Counted from the first letter of the stretch, positions 1-9,234 are shown. The stretch: 64,000 bases of DNA from Methanobacterium sp. UBA294 (GCA_002494495.1 DACB01000004.1:12466-76465); one strand, 5' to 3'. The notes: generated from the letters alone by a model not told the origin. Translations and numbers: made by a program.

Positions 1-335
1 AAAAGACAGGTGTCTACGCATAAACCACATCCAATACAAGAGTCTTGGATGTTTGTTTCATAGCTTTTTTTGGAGCATGTTTTAACGATAATTCTTGTTT
101 TTTCACTGTCATTTACAAGGGCATAGGTCAAGGTTAGAAAATCCTTTGGACAGAATTTGGTTATTATCTCCGCCACTTCAATGGAATTCCATGATAAGTT
201 TCTGCCATTTAAATAATGAGAAACGGTGGATCTGTCCATCTCAAGTATTTTTGCAACTTCCTTTTGACTGAGCCCTTCTCTTATGAGCTCCACTGCCGTC
301 AAATACTTCAATCCTGATACTATGTGTTTTGGCAT
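1..335 (-). CDS. HTH-ferredoxin protein, C-terminus beyond the window
   Basis: Reverse-strand reading gives a protein starting MPKHIVSGLKYLTAVELI. Residues about 20-50 form a helix-turn-helix of the Cro/XRE or resolvase type (SQKEVAKILEMDRSTVSHYL). After a linker comes the beginning of a 4Fe-4S ferredoxin motif, CIGCGLCVDTC, at the window edge, so the gene is cut by the left boundary. The ATG at 335 is chosen because GGTGT lies five bases upstream. The arrangement suggests a redox- or iron-sensing DNA-binding protein; this is inferred from architecture, not from a named family. It is divergent from mobB, and a perfect palindrome lies between the two genes. Confidence 0.75.
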   Translation of the reverse strand, partial: MPKHIVSGLKYLTAVELIREGLSQKEVAKILEMDRSTVSHYLNGRNLSWNSIEVAEIITKFCPKDFLTLTYALVNDSEKTRIIVKTCSKKSYETNIQDSCIGCGLCVDTCL

Positions 336-436
336 TTGGACACCATGTGTGTTGATTACACTTTCATTTTCATTCTTATATATATTTCTAGTAAAATTCA
401 AGACAAAATATTTATATATCATTGTGTACTTTTCAC

Positions 437-458
437 AATATCCATTTAAATGGATATT
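437..458. promoter_or_regulatory. 22-bp perfect palindrome between divergent genes
   Basis: The two 11-base halves are AATATCCATTT and its exact reverse complement, with no spacer. The site lies just upstream of an AT-rich TATA-like stretch (about 405-420) serving the leftward HTH-ferredoxin gene, and about 100 bases upstream of mobB. Its position suits an operator for either gene, possibly bound by the adjacent HTH protein. The role is inferred. Confidence 0.5.
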
Positions 459-561
459 TAAATAGGTTGACAGACACAAAATTAAGATCATCATTTTTAA
501 AATTTCATTGATGTAACTTTAATTTTAGAAAAAATTTATTTATATCCCCAGAGGGATTTTT

Positions 562-1266
562 ATGAAGATATTAGAAGTTGTTGGAACCAAAAATACAGGG
601 AAAACCACACTTGTCACTTTAATTGTCAGGGAACTGGTAAAAAGGGGATACCGGGTTGGTACAATAAAACACACCCACCATGATCTGGATATGGAGGATA
701 AAGACACTTGGAAACACAGAAAAGCAGGGGCAGAACTGGTTGTAGGATCCGGTCACAGCACAGCCTTCATAATCAACGAAAAGATAGATTTAGAAAAAAT
801 ATTAAAGGACATCAAATTCCTTAGGGAACTCGACTATTTAATAATAGAAGGTTTTAAGTTCTCAAATTATCCTAAAATAACAACCACCCCGGCAGTAAAG
901 GATGAGTACACCATTAAAACCGTGGATGTTTTTAACTTGAAAGATGAAGAATTAGGCCCCTTAGTCGATCTGATAGAGGAAAGAACATACAGTTTAATTC
1001 CCTATGCAAACTGTGGTAATTGCGGCTACGAGAGCTGTCTGGACATGGCCCAGGCAATCATTAAAGGGGAAACATCTGAAAAAAAATGTAAAATGAAAAA
1101 ACTTGACGAATTAGAACTCTACATTGACGATAAAAACATCCCCCTAAGTCCCTTTGTACAGGACATTTTAAAAAAGGCCATGATGGGCATGTTAAGCACT
1201 CTTAAAACTGATGAAAACGGAACCCATGGAAAGGTGGAGTTGTTAATTAAACATGGATCAAAATAA
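562..1266 (+). CDS. mobB: Molybdopterin-guanine dinucleotide biosynthesis protein MobB with C-terminal Fe-S domain
   Basis: A P-loop GTP-binding protein that assists attachment of GMP to molybdopterin for bis-MGD enzymes such as formate dehydrogenase. The Walker A sequence GTKNTGKTT is at residues 8-16, followed by the MobB-typical GTIKHTHHD and the TWKHRKAGA segment. After about residue 145 there is an added domain with cysteines at 151, 154, 159 and 176, resembling the small 4Fe-4S domain found in several methanogen proteins. MobB alone is usually about 165-175 aa, so this 234-aa form is a fusion. The last 14 bases overlap moaA, implying translational coupling, and the pair sits beside formate dehydrogenase genes that need the cofactor. 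Confidence 0.9.
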   Translation: MKILEVVGTKNTGKTTLVTLIVRELVKRGYRVGTIKHTHHDLDMEDKDTWKHRKAGAELVVGSGHSTAFIINEKIDLEKILKDIKFLRELDYLIIEGFKFSNYPKITTTPAVKDEYTIKTVDVFNLKDEELGPLVDLIEERTYSLIPYANCGNCGYESCLDMAQAIIKGETSEKKCKMKKLDELELYIDDKNIPLSPFVQDILKKAMMGMLSTLKTDENGTHGKVELLIKHGSK

Positions 1267-2296
1267 TTCTACAGTGAAAAGTGGGCTAGAAAATTCCACA
1301 ACCCCTGATGGTCAGGATGATTCTAAAGCCCAAAGTGGGCAAAATACCACAGTAAAAACCGATACCTTTCAGAGGCCAATCTTATCTCTCCGAATATCCA
1401 TAACCTGCCGCTGCAATATCCGATGTTTTTACTGCCACCACGATGGTGTGATCCCACAGGAATATGAGCTGACGCCATACGAAATAGAAAGGATATCCAG
1501 AGTGGCAAAAAATCTGGGTATAAAAAAGATAAGGCTTTCCGGTGGCGAACCACTCATCAGAAATGACATAATTGGAATAATAAGTAAAATATCCGCTTTA
1601 AATTTTAAGGATGTATCTCTAACCACCAATGGAATTCTACTAGAAGAATACTCCCATAAATTGAAGGATGCAGGTTTAAACAGGGTGAATGTAAGTTTTG
1701 ACACCTTAAATCCCATAACATATCAATTCATAACCAAGAGCAATTACTTAGAGAAAGTTAAAAAGGGGATAAAAAAGGCAGTGGAAATAGGGCTGTATCC
1801 AGTAAAGGTGAACATGGTGATCATGAAGGGATTGAACCATGACGAAGTTTGGGACATGTTCCAGTTCTGTAAAGAAAACGGGGCTATCTTGCAGATTATT
1901 GAACTGCTAAAAACCGAAAACTGCCCAGACACCGATTTTTTCGAAGATTACCACTACGACATAGGAATCATTGAAGATCAGTTAAGGGAAGAAGCAACTG
2001 ATATCAAAACCCGCGCATTTATGCAGGATCGTAAGAAGTACTTCGTAGATAACGGAGAAATCGAGGTGGTGCGACCCATGGACAACACCGAATTCTGTAA
2101 AAATTGCACCCGCCTCAGGATAACACCAAACGGTAAATTAAAGCCCTGTCTGCTTAGAAACGACAATCTAGTGGATTTACTTGAACCCATGCGAGAAGGA
2201 TATTCAGATAAAGAACTGGAAGAACTATTTTTAGAGGCTATTACTAATCGAGAACCTTATTACAATGCGTGTAAAGAAGAAGCAAGTAATAAATAA
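1253..2296 (+). CDS. moaA: GTP 3',8-cyclase MoaA (molybdopterin biosynthesis, radical SAM)
   Basis: Catalyses the first step of molybdopterin synthesis, rearranging GTP with two 4Fe-4S clusters and SAM. The radical-SAM cysteines are C54, C58 and C61 (CNIRCFYC), followed by the GGEP motif. The second cluster is marked by CKNCTRLR and a further Cys near the C-terminus (KPCLLR). Archaeal MoaA is usually about 300 aa. Here roughly 40 Asn/Ser/Thr/Gln-rich residues precede the core ([12 protein letters not shown]), and this tail contains a weak internal echo ([16 protein letters not shown]). No other in-frame ATG occurs before the radical-SAM motif; GTG at codon 8 is an alternative start. The start lies within the end of mobB, so the two are probably co-expressed. 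Confidence 0.93.
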   Translation: MDQNNSTVKSGLENSTTPDGQDDSKAQSGQNTTVKTDTFQRPILSLRISITCRCNIRCFYCHHDGVIPQEYELTPYEIERISRVAKNLGIKKIRLSGGEPLIRNDIIGIISKISALNFKDVSLTTNGILLEEYSHKLKDAGLNRVNVSFDTLNPITYQFITKSNYLEKVKKGIKKAVEIGLYPVKVNMVIMKGLNHDEVWDMFQFCKENGAILQIIELLKTENCPDTDFFEDYHYDIGIIEDQLREEATDIKTRAFMQDRKKYFVDNGEIEVVRPMDNTEFCKNCTRLRITPNGKLKPCLLRNDNLVDLLEPMREGYSDKELEELFLEAITNREPYYNACKEEASNK

Positions 2297-2454
2297 GCCA
2301 ATACTACAATTATTTAAGCAAATGCTACGAGATTAGGAATATGAGTTGGTGATGAACAATGAAATTATTGATACTGAAATATCCATTTCATCCCACCTAT
2401 AATTTCCTATAATTTAAAACCAACTGTAAAAAACTCTTTTTAAAAAAACCCTTT

Positions 2455-5139
2455 TTAAATCTTCTCCACCCTAACCGCGCAGTACTTGAACTCAGGTGTT
2501 TTTGTAACTGGGTCACAAGCAGAACTCGTTATGAGATTGGTTTTAGTTTCAGGTGAGTGGAAGGCCATGAAAACCAGACTCTCCGGTGATCTTTCAGTTA
2601 TCTTAATTGGAGCCCTAATTTCTCCCCTTCTTGAGATTACACGCACCTGCTCACCATCTACTAGATCCAGCTTCTCTGCATCTGATGGATTCATCTCCAC
2701 CGGGTCAAGGTCGTACAATTTCTTCATGCTTTCATCTGCAGCTGTCATGGTGCTGCTATGGTAATGGTAAATGATACGTCCCGTAGTGAGTACTAATGGA
2801 TATTCCTCATCTGGAAGTTCTGCAGGAGGCCGGTAATGGAGTGGTATAAATTTAGCTTTACCAGTCTTGGTGGCAAATACATCCTGATGAAGGATAGGTG
2901 TGCCTACATGTTCATCGCTCAAACAGGGCCACTGCCTGCTTTCATCTTCCAGGCAATGATAAACCATACCACCATAAATAGGTGCTAGAGTCGCAATTTC
3001 TGCTGCAACTTCTTCTCCTCTTGTGAAATTAAATCCAGTTGATGCTCCCATTTTCTGGGCGAGTTCTGAGATTATCTGCCAGTCTGGTTTAGAATCTCCC
3101 ACTGGTTTTATAGCTTGGCGGACACGCTGCACCCTACGGTCTGCATTGGCAAATGTACCGTCCTTCTCTGCAAATGACGCTCCAGGAAACACTAAATCGG
3201 CTAGCATCGCTGTTTCTGTTAAGAATATATCCTGAACGATCAGGAAGTCCAGATTCTCCAATGCATCAACGATATTTTTAGAATCTGGTTCACTGTGTAC
3301 TGGATTTTCCCCCATGATATACATGGCCTTTAAATCACCTTTAACTGCGGATTCCATCATCTCGGGCATCTTCATGCCTTTATTTGGGGATAATTCAGTG
3401 TTCCATGCTTTTTGAAACTTGTGTCGAACCTCTTTTTCTTCGACTTTCTGGTAGCCGGGAAAAACATCTGGTAAGCAACCCATATCACAGGAACCCTGAA
3501 CGTTGTTCTGTCCACGTATAGGGTTAATGCCTGCTAAGGGTTTACCGATATTCCCTGTTACCAGTGCTAAATTTGAAAGTGCAAACACATTATCCGTACC
3601 ATGGGAATGCTCAGTTATTCCAAGTGAGTAGAATATGGCAGCTGCATCTGAATTTGCATACATTCGAGCAGCTTCTTTAATTTTATCAACATTCACTCCA
3701 GTTATCTGCTCTACGTAGTCCAGATCTAGTTTTTCTAAAGACTCCAGTAGCTGTTCAAAGTTTTCACATCGGCTATCAATAAATTCCTGGTCTTGCAGAT
3801 TCTCCTCCAGTATAATCTTGATCATACCCATGATAAGGACCACATCGGTTCCGGGGTTGTGTTGAATATGCAAATCAGCATACTCAGCAAGTTCAATATC
3901 CCGTGGATCAACTACTATGAGTTTGGCTCCATTTGCCAAAGCATCCATAATCCTCATGCTTAAAACTGGATAGCTCTGGGTGGGGTTGGTGCCAATAATA
4001 AATAGACATTCTGAATCTTCGATTTCATCAATTGAATTACTCATAGCCCCACTACCAAGTGTTTCAGCCAAGGCAGCTACCGATGGGGCGTGACATGAAC
4101 GGGCGGAGTTGTCAACGTTGTTGTTACCCATCATCACCCTGGTGAATTTCTGCAAAAGATAGTTGTCCTCGTTGGTACAGCGGGCAGAGGATATTGCTGC
4201 AAAGGAATAGCCTTCCCTATATCCTGATAATTTTTCCGCAGCAAATTCCAGGGCTTCATCCCAGCTAGCCTCAACAAAATCCCCATTCTTCTTTATAAGG
4301 GGGGTTGTTAATCTATCTGGGTTATTTATAAATTTAAATGCGTATCTACCCTTCACACAAAGGTTTCCTTTACTTAAGGGGTGATGAGGATCTCCCCGGG
4401 AGCTTATAACCTTTGAACCTCTAACTCCCAGATAAATACCACAACCTACTCCACAGTAGGTGCAGGTGGTTTTAACTTCTCTATCGGGTTTCTGGTTTTC
4501 ATTATTTACCAGTGCCCCTACAGGACAGGCTACTACGCACTCTCCACATGATACGCAGTTTGACTCCAGAAGCGGGCCGTCTGAAAATGTGGATATTCTG
4601 GTATTATAACCCCTGTAACCAAAATCTATGGCGCTTACCCCTAATCTATCACGGCAGGTCCTGACACAAATTCCACAGAGGACACATTTGTTTAAATTCC
4701 TTTTAAGAAAAGGATTAGAATCATCGATAGGTATATCAGTAATAGAATACCTTAAATTGTCCATATTTTTCTCATCTATCCCAAAATAAGAGGATATCTC
4801 CTGTAACTTGCACTGATTATCCTGTGCACAGGTAAGGCAGTCAGTTTGGTGATTTGCCACCAGTAACCTGGCTACTGTAATTTTTGCATTGTCCAATTTA
4901 GGACTGGTTGTGGATACTTCCATACCTTCTGTTGGCTGGTTTTCACAGGAAGTAATGAGTCTTGATTCTTCATTTTCCACCAGACATAACCGACATGAAC
5001 CTGTGGGCTTCAGATGTGGATGATAACAAAGGTGGGGTATGTATATCCCATTACGAAGGGCTGCCTGGAGAATGGTCTCTCCTTTTTTTGCCTTTATTTT
5101 CAGTCCGTCTATGGTAAAGTTAACTTCTAATTCGCTCAT
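2455..5139 (-). CDS. fdhA: Formate dehydrogenase catalytic subunit, NAD-type (NuoG/HoxU-like N-terminus)
   Basis: An 894-aa molybdenum/tungsten bis-MGD enzyme that oxidises formate or reduces CO2. Order of domains: [2Fe-2S] ferredoxin (C38, C49, C52, C65); a His-Cys cluster (H97, C101, C104, C110); two 4Fe-4S clusters (C152-C162 and C195-C205); the FDH N-terminal cluster (C226, C229, C233, C261); then the molybdopterin domains. C349 in SARSCHAPSV is the expected metal ligand followed by the catalytic His, so this is a cysteine, not selenocysteine, enzyme. Such an N-terminal chain is typical of NAD(P)-linked or electron-bifurcating FDHs, not of the short F420-linked FdhA of methanogens. It is transcribed after the NuoF-like gene (gap about 50 bases). 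No FdhB (F420) gene is adjacent. Confidence 0.9.
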   Translation of the reverse strand: MSELEVNFTIDGLKIKAKKGETILQAALRNGIYIPHLCYHPHLKPTGSCRLCLVENEESRLITSCENQPTEGMEVSTTSPKLDNAKITVARLLVANHQTDCLTCAQDNQCKLQEISSYFGIDEKNMDNLRYSITDIPIDDSNPFLKRNLNKCVLCGICVRTCRDRLGVSAIDFGYRGYNTRISTFSDGPLLESNCVSCGECVVACPVGALVNNENQKPDREVKTTCTYCGVGCGIYLGVRGSKVISSRGDPHHPLSKGNLCVKGRYAFKFINNPDRLTTPLIKKNGDFVEASWDEALEFAAEKLSGYREGYSFAAISSARCTNEDNYLLQKFTRVMMGNNNVDNSARSCHAPSVAALAETLGSGAMSNSIDEIEDSECLFIIGTNPTQSYPVLSMRIMDALANGAKLIVVDPRDIELAEYADLHIQHNPGTDVVLIMGMIKIILEENLQDQEFIDSRCENFEQLLESLEKLDLDYVEQITGVNVDKIKEAARMYANSDAAAIFYSLGITEHSHGTDNVFALSNLALVTGNIGKPLAGINPIRGQNNVQGSCDMGCLPDVFPGYQKVEEKEVRHKFQKAWNTELSPNKGMKMPEMMESAVKGDLKAMYIMGENPVHSEPDSKNIVDALENLDFLIVQDIFLTETAMLADLVFPGASFAEKDGTFANADRRVQRVRQAIKPVGDSKPDWQIISELAQKMGASTGFNFTRGEEVAAEIATLAPIYGGMVYHCLEDESRQWPCLSDEHVGTPILHQDVFATKTGKAKFIPLHYRPPAELPDEEYPLVLTTGRIIYHYHSSTMTAADESMKKLYDLDPVEMNPSDAEKLDLVDGEQVRVISRRGEIRAPIKITERSPESLVFMAFHSPETKTNLITSSACDPVTKTPEFKYCAVRVEKI

Positions 5140-5192
5140 TAATATCTTAATCCTTGTCTAATAATCGTAAATCTATTGATCGCAAACAATTT

Positions 5193-7100
5193 CTAACTTA
5201 TCTTAGGAGATACACGGTTTATTGCCTTAGATTTGTAGCATGAATCAAAGCATGTACCGCACTGGATGCATTTATCCTGGTCAATGTGGTGGACTTCATT
5301 TTTCTCCCCGGTTACAGCCTCTACCGGGCATGACTTTAGACATAACATGCAGCCCGTGCAAAGTTGTGGGTCTACTTCAAATGAGGTTAGTGATTTGCAC
5401 TCCCTTGCAGGACACTTTTTTTCTTGAATATGGGCCTTATATTCATCTTCAAAGAATCTTAAAGTAGTTAACACTGGGTTAGGCGCTGTTTGTCCCAGTC
5501 CACACAATGAAGCAGCCCTAATTCCCTCGGCGAGTTGGTGGAGAAGATTTTCATCAGAGTCTTTCCCTTCACCCTTGGTTATATCCGTTAAAATGTCAAG
5601 CATCTGCCTGGTTCCCAATCTGCATGGTACGCATTTACCACAGGATTCATTCTGCACGAATTCCAGGAAGTACCGTGCTACATCCACCATACAGTTATCA
5701 TCGTCCATAACCACCAGGCCACCGGATCCCATGATGGCTCCTGCACCTACTAATGAGTCGTAGTCTATTGATGTGTCCAGGAACTTCTCGGGTAAACAGC
5801 CCCCGGATGGACCTCCTATTTGAACTGCTTTAAATTTTTTATCTTCTTTAATTCCTCCACCGATATCATATATAACTTCTCTTAATGTTTTACCTAGTGG
5901 AACTTCTATCAATCCTGTATTTTTTATTTGTCCCGCGAGAGAAAATGTTTTTGTGCCTCTATTATTTTCAATACCTTTATCTGCGAATAGTTCCGGTCCC
6001 TTCTGCATTATAAGTGCTACACTGGCCATGGTTTCCACGTTATTTATTACTGTGGGTTCTCCCCATAAGCCGGAGGTGGTGGGGAATGGTGGTCTGGTAC
6101 GAGGCATTCCTCTTTTTCCCTCAATCGACGCAATTAAGGCAGTTTCTTCTCCACATACAAAAGCACCCGCACCTTCCTTTATTTGTATGTCAAAATCAAA
6201 CCCAGAACCTAAAATATCCTCCCCTAATAGGCCCTGTTCCCTTAACTGGATTATCGCATTTTTTAATCTTTTCAATGCAAGGGGATATTCTGTTCTGCAG
6301 TAAATATAACCTACTTTTGCACCAATAGCATAACCTGCTATTAATATACCCTCCAGGACAGAATGTGGGTCGCTTTCAAGGAGTGAACGGTTCATGAATG
6401 CCCCAGGATCACCTTCATCAGCATTGCAGATGAGATACTTAGTTTCACTTTCAGATTCCATGCACAGTTGCCATTTGAGCCATGTGGGAAATCCTGCACC
6501 CCCTCTACCCCTTAATCGTGCTGCCTTTACCTGCTCTATTATTTCATCCGGTTTTAACTTAATAGCCTTTAAAAAACCTGTATAACCATCTTTGGCCAGA
6601 TAATGTTTAATGTTGGTGGGGTCAGTGAATCCACAGTTACGTAAAATTCTCCTGACCTGTGGTTTCAAAACAGGAAGATCAAATAAGGCCGGAACTCCAT
6701 CAAAAACAGTTTCAGAATGCCCTTCTCCTATACCTTCTTCAAATTGTTTGATACTCACCGTCCCCATGGCATATTCTAAAAGTGGGTCATCCCCAAGTAC
6801 GTAGGAATTAATAAGTTTCTTGGCTTTTTTTGGAGTAAGCTGACGGTAAAAAATAGCTGGGCTTCCCTTTTTAATGATGGTAATTATTGGTTCCTCATAA
6901 CAAAGACCAATGCATCCCACTTCTATTATTTTACATTCGCCCTGGTTTTTCTGGAGCTCATCTTCCATGGTGGTTTTTATTGCCTGTGCACCGGCAGAAT
7001 TTCCACATGTAGCAGCACCTATCATGACAACAGGAGTTTCATTGTTTATTAGATTCCTGTATTCTGCCTTTGATTGCTTTATTAAGTCGTTAAAGTTCAT
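5193..7100 (-). CDS. NuoF/HydB-like NAD(P)-binding flavoprotein subunit of the formate dehydrogenase
   Basis: A 635-aa diaphorase subunit that would pass electrons between FMN, NAD(P) and the FdhA clusters. An N-terminal thioredoxin-like [2Fe-2S] domain has the pattern TCGNSAGA...C...CIGLC. The central NuoF domain carries GRGGAGFPTWLKW (FMN/NAD), CGEETALIASIEG and the 4Fe-4S motif ESCGKCVPCRLGT. The C-terminus adds two ferredoxin motifs (CTGCMLCLKSCP and CIQCGTCFDSC). This matches the HydB/HylB subunit layout of clostridial and Thermotoga bifurcating enzymes. I chose the ATG at 7100 because AGGA sits seven bases upstream; an earlier in-frame ATG at 7118 lacks this. No separate NuoE/HydC gene is adjacent. 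Whether it bifurcates to ferredoxin is not determinable from sequence alone. Confidence 0.88.
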   Translation of the reverse strand: MNFNDLIKQSKAEYRNLINNETPVVMIGAATCGNSAGAQAIKTTMEDELQKNQGECKIIEVGCIGLCYEEPIITIIKKGSPAIFYRQLTPKKAKKLINSYVLGDDPLLEYAMGTVSIKQFEEGIGEGHSETVFDGVPALFDLPVLKPQVRRILRNCGFTDPTNIKHYLAKDGYTGFLKAIKLKPDEIIEQVKAARLRGRGGAGFPTWLKWQLCMESESETKYLICNADEGDPGAFMNRSLLESDPHSVLEGILIAGYAIGAKVGYIYCRTEYPLALKRLKNAIIQLREQGLLGEDILGSGFDFDIQIKEGAGAFVCGEETALIASIEGKRGMPRTRPPFPTTSGLWGEPTVINNVETMASVALIMQKGPELFADKGIENNRGTKTFSLAGQIKNTGLIEVPLGKTLREVIYDIGGGIKEDKKFKAVQIGGPSGGCLPEKFLDTSIDYDSLVGAGAIMGSGGLVVMDDDNCMVDVARYFLEFVQNESCGKCVPCRLGTRQMLDILTDITKGEGKDSDENLLHQLAEGIRAASLCGLGQTAPNPVLTTLRFFEDEYKAHIQEKKCPARECKSLTSFEVDPQLCTGCMLCLKSCPVEAVTGEKNEVHHIDQDKCIQCGTCFDSCYKSKAINRVSPKIS

Positions 7101-7126
7101 ATATCGTCCTTTATGCAAATTTGATT

Positions 7127-7175
7127 AATTGAGAATAGATTATGTGTTAAAATTGAGAAAAGATTTGTGTTTTAA
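7127..7175. repeat. Imperfect tandem repeat, two copies of about 24 bp, upstream of the FDH operon
   Basis: Copy 1 (7127-7150) and copy 2 (7151-7175) both begin AATTGAGAA and share AGATT and GTGTT. They abut directly, starting about 27 bases upstream of the NuoF-like start. Adjacent direct repeats at this distance are what a two-site operator or activator site would look like. The role is inferred. Confidence 0.5.
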
Positions 7176-7309
7176 AAATATTTGATATGATTATAGTATA
7201 TAAGCTAAGTGTTCTTAGCAATTTTATAGTTTTCCCTAAATTTTAGTATTAAATTATATTTCACCTAAACCAAATGTATATTATAAAAAATTAATTAGGG
7301 TGGTTTCAA

Positions 7310-7672
7310 ATGTCAAAAAAACCAGGTAGTGAAGAATTACCTCCACATTATGTGAGCATCAAAGAACGTTTTGTAGATTATGGGAAAAAATTAAGTGATC
7401 TAGGTCGGGAAGTGAAAGATCTGGGACCTTTAGATAACAAAACCTGCGAACTAATTCAAATAGCAGCATCAGCGGCCATTCGCTCTGAAGGTGCGGTCCA
7501 TAGCCATGCTAGAAGGGCAATTGAAGCCGGTGCATCTGATGAAGAAGTATACCAATCGGTTGTCCTGTTAACCAGTACAATAGGATTTCCCAACGTGGCT
7601 GCAGCTATATCATGGATAGATGATATACTAAAGAATAACAATGCCCCATTAGTTCGAAAATCAAATTTTTAA
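7310..7672 (+). CDS. Carboxymuconolactone decarboxylase (CMD)-family protein
   Basis: A 120-aa all-helical protein of the CMD/AhpD fold. The diagnostic stretch is IRSEGAVHSHARRAIEAGAS followed by a DEEVYQSVVLL helix. The redox-active CxxC of AhpD-type members is absent; in its place the sequence reads EGAVHSH, as in the non-thiol subgroup. It is divergent from the NAD-type formate dehydrogenase and 83 bases upstream of fdhD, so a role around formate metabolism or oxidative protection is possible but unproven. No specific substrate can be assigned. Confidence 0.8.
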   Translation: MSKKPGSEELPPHYVSIKERFVDYGKKLSDLGREVKDLGPLDNKTCELIQIAASAAIRSEGAVHSHARRAIEAGASDEEVYQSVVLLTSTIGFPNVAAAISWIDDILKNNNAPLVRKSNF

Positions 7673-7755
7673 TTTTCAATTTTTTTAGTATTAAGTACTC
7701 CGATTTTGATAAATCAAGCATTTTATTGGGCATTATCAATTAGAGGTAGTTAAAT

Positions 7756-8508
7756 ATGCATAAAATGACAAGAGAGGTTAAAGCTTTTAAGGTTCAGGAA
7801 GATTCCACACCAGTGAGGGAGATAATTGTTTGTGACGAGGATATTGAGCTTACCATCAACAAACAGGTTTCACGAAACTTTTCCATAAGCCCCAATAATC
7901 TAAAAGAATTTGCAGTGGGATATCTTCTGGGTGAGGGACTCGCAGGTACTGTTGATGATATCACCAGGGTTGATTTACAGGGTAACAAAATAAACGTAGA
8001 AATAAGTGTTGCTGATTTCGATTTAAGGAAAGAATTAATAGTGGGTTCAGACTGTTTCGGTGGCTGGAGAAGAAAAATCGAAATGGTAGATAAGGTGGAA
8101 TCAGATTTCCAAATTTCTAAAGAATCTCTATTTGATGCATTTGCAAAATTAAAAGACTCAGCCAAGATTTGGCAGGAAACCGGGGGAACGCACGTAGCGG
8201 GTATGGTCTACAAAGACAATTTTATTTCTGTCGAAGATGTAAGCAGGCACGTTGCAGTGGATAAACTCGTGGGTACTGCGGCATTGAAAAAATTCGATTT
8301 TTCCCGAAGCTTCGTGGTATACAGTGGACGGATGCCCGCCGATATGATGATAAAAATCGCCCGGATAAAAATACCCATATTAGCCTCGAACGCCGCACCC
8401 ACATCATCTGGAGTAACTGTAGCCCAAGAATCTGGAGTGACCATGATCGGGTTTGTTAGAGGAGACCGGTTTAATATATATTCCAGTCCAGAACGTATTT
8501 TAATTTAA
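7756..8508 (+). CDS. fdhD: Formate dehydrogenase accessory sulfurtransferase FdhD
   Basis: FdhD moves sulfur from a cysteine desulfurase to the bis-MGD cofactor before it enters formate dehydrogenase. Family marks are the N-terminal region ending KEFAVGYLLGEGL, the ETGGTHVAGM and EDVSRHVAVDKLVG motifs, and ASNAAPTSSGV near the end. E. coli FdhD uses a CxxC pair; here the corresponding loop reads DCFGGW with one cysteine only. The 250-aa length is normal. It stands beside the NAD-type fdhA, which fits maturation of that enzyme. Confidence 0.93.
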   Translation: MHKMTREVKAFKVQEDSTPVREIIVCDEDIELTINKQVSRNFSISPNNLKEFAVGYLLGEGLAGTVDDITRVDLQGNKINVEISVADFDLRKELIVGSDCFGGWRRKIEMVDKVESDFQISKESLFDAFAKLKDSAKIWQETGGTHVAGMVYKDNFISVEDVSRHVAVDKLVGTAALKKFDFSRSFVVYSGRMPADMMIKIARIKIPILASNAAPTSSGVTVAQESGVTMIGFVRGDRFNIYSSPERILI

Positions 8509-8649
8509 AATTGTATTTTGATGTTAGAAATTGGTATTTTTGATAATATTAGAAAGTATTTTTGATATAAGAAATTGAAAATATGAATTATTGAATAAAA
8601 AAAAATTTGATTAATTAATTCATAGGATAATTCATTAGGAAAAATAAAA

Positions 8650-9234
8650 TTATTCAAGCACAGTATGCCTCTGTTTCAGGTCCATCTCTGTCTTACCCAT
8701 ATCCACCATGAGCTGTGCTATAACAGCATCCAGGAATATCAAGGTGGTAACTTCAAAGATAGTCCCCAATGGGGATAGAGACTGGTGTTTACCGTTAATT
8801 TGTCTTTTTATATAATTTTTTTCTGAATCTATTTTTGTACGGCCCTTGATTTGTACAACCAAATCTGACAGTTTGCCCATTGTAGAATCTACATAAGATG
8901 TGACTGCTACAATTTTTGCACCACGTTTTTTAGCTATTTGACCCGTGCTTATTATATAGCTGGTTTCCCCAGAACCAGTTATGGCTAATAGACAGTCTTT
9001 ATCTGTAATTGCAGGGGTTATTGTTTCCCCTACCACATAAACTCCAATGCCTAGATGCATGAGTCTCATGGCAAATGCCTTGGCCACAAGGCCAGATCTG
9101 CCCTGTCCCAGTAGAAATACGTTCTCACAATTTCTTAATAGTTTTAGCATTTCTTCAATGTTTTCCTTTTCAAGTTCTGCTGAAGTTGCAGACACATTAT
9201 CCACTATTTCCTGTATCGCATCCTTTAAAATCAT
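8650..9234 (-). CDS. hxlB: 6-phospho-3-hexuloisomerase
   Basis: A SIS-domain isomerase interconverting D-arabino-hex-3-ulose 6-phosphate and fructose 6-phosphate. In archaea lacking the oxidative pentose phosphate pathway it works with hexulose-phosphate synthase to make ribulose 5-phosphate. The sugar-phosphate signature [20 protein letters not shown] and the [10 protein letters not shown] motif are clear, with the family's typical C-terminal ESK-free tail [10 protein letters not shown]. The ATG at 9234 is chosen because AGGTGA lies five bases upstream; a longer reading starting at 9255 has no such site. The gene is divergent from a LysR/ModE-like regulator. The partner synthase is not in the window. 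Confidence 0.9.
   Translation of the reverse strand: MILKDAIQEIVDNVSATSAELEKENIEEMLKLLRNCENVFLLGQGRSGLVAKAFAMRLMHLGIGVYVVGETITPAITDKDCLLAITGSGETSYIISTGQIAKKRGAKIVAVTSYVDSTMGKLSDLVVQIKGRTKIDSEKNYIKRQINGKHQSLSPLGTIFEVTTLIFLDAVIAQLMVDMGKTEMDLKQRHTVLE

Noticed and set aside
2359..2412. A 17-codon ORF (MKLLILKYPFHP start) with a good GGTGAT site between moaA and fdhA
   Set aside because: Too short to support, no conserved features, and it lies in a convergent gap where the same bases form a TGAAAT/ATTTCA inverted repeat.
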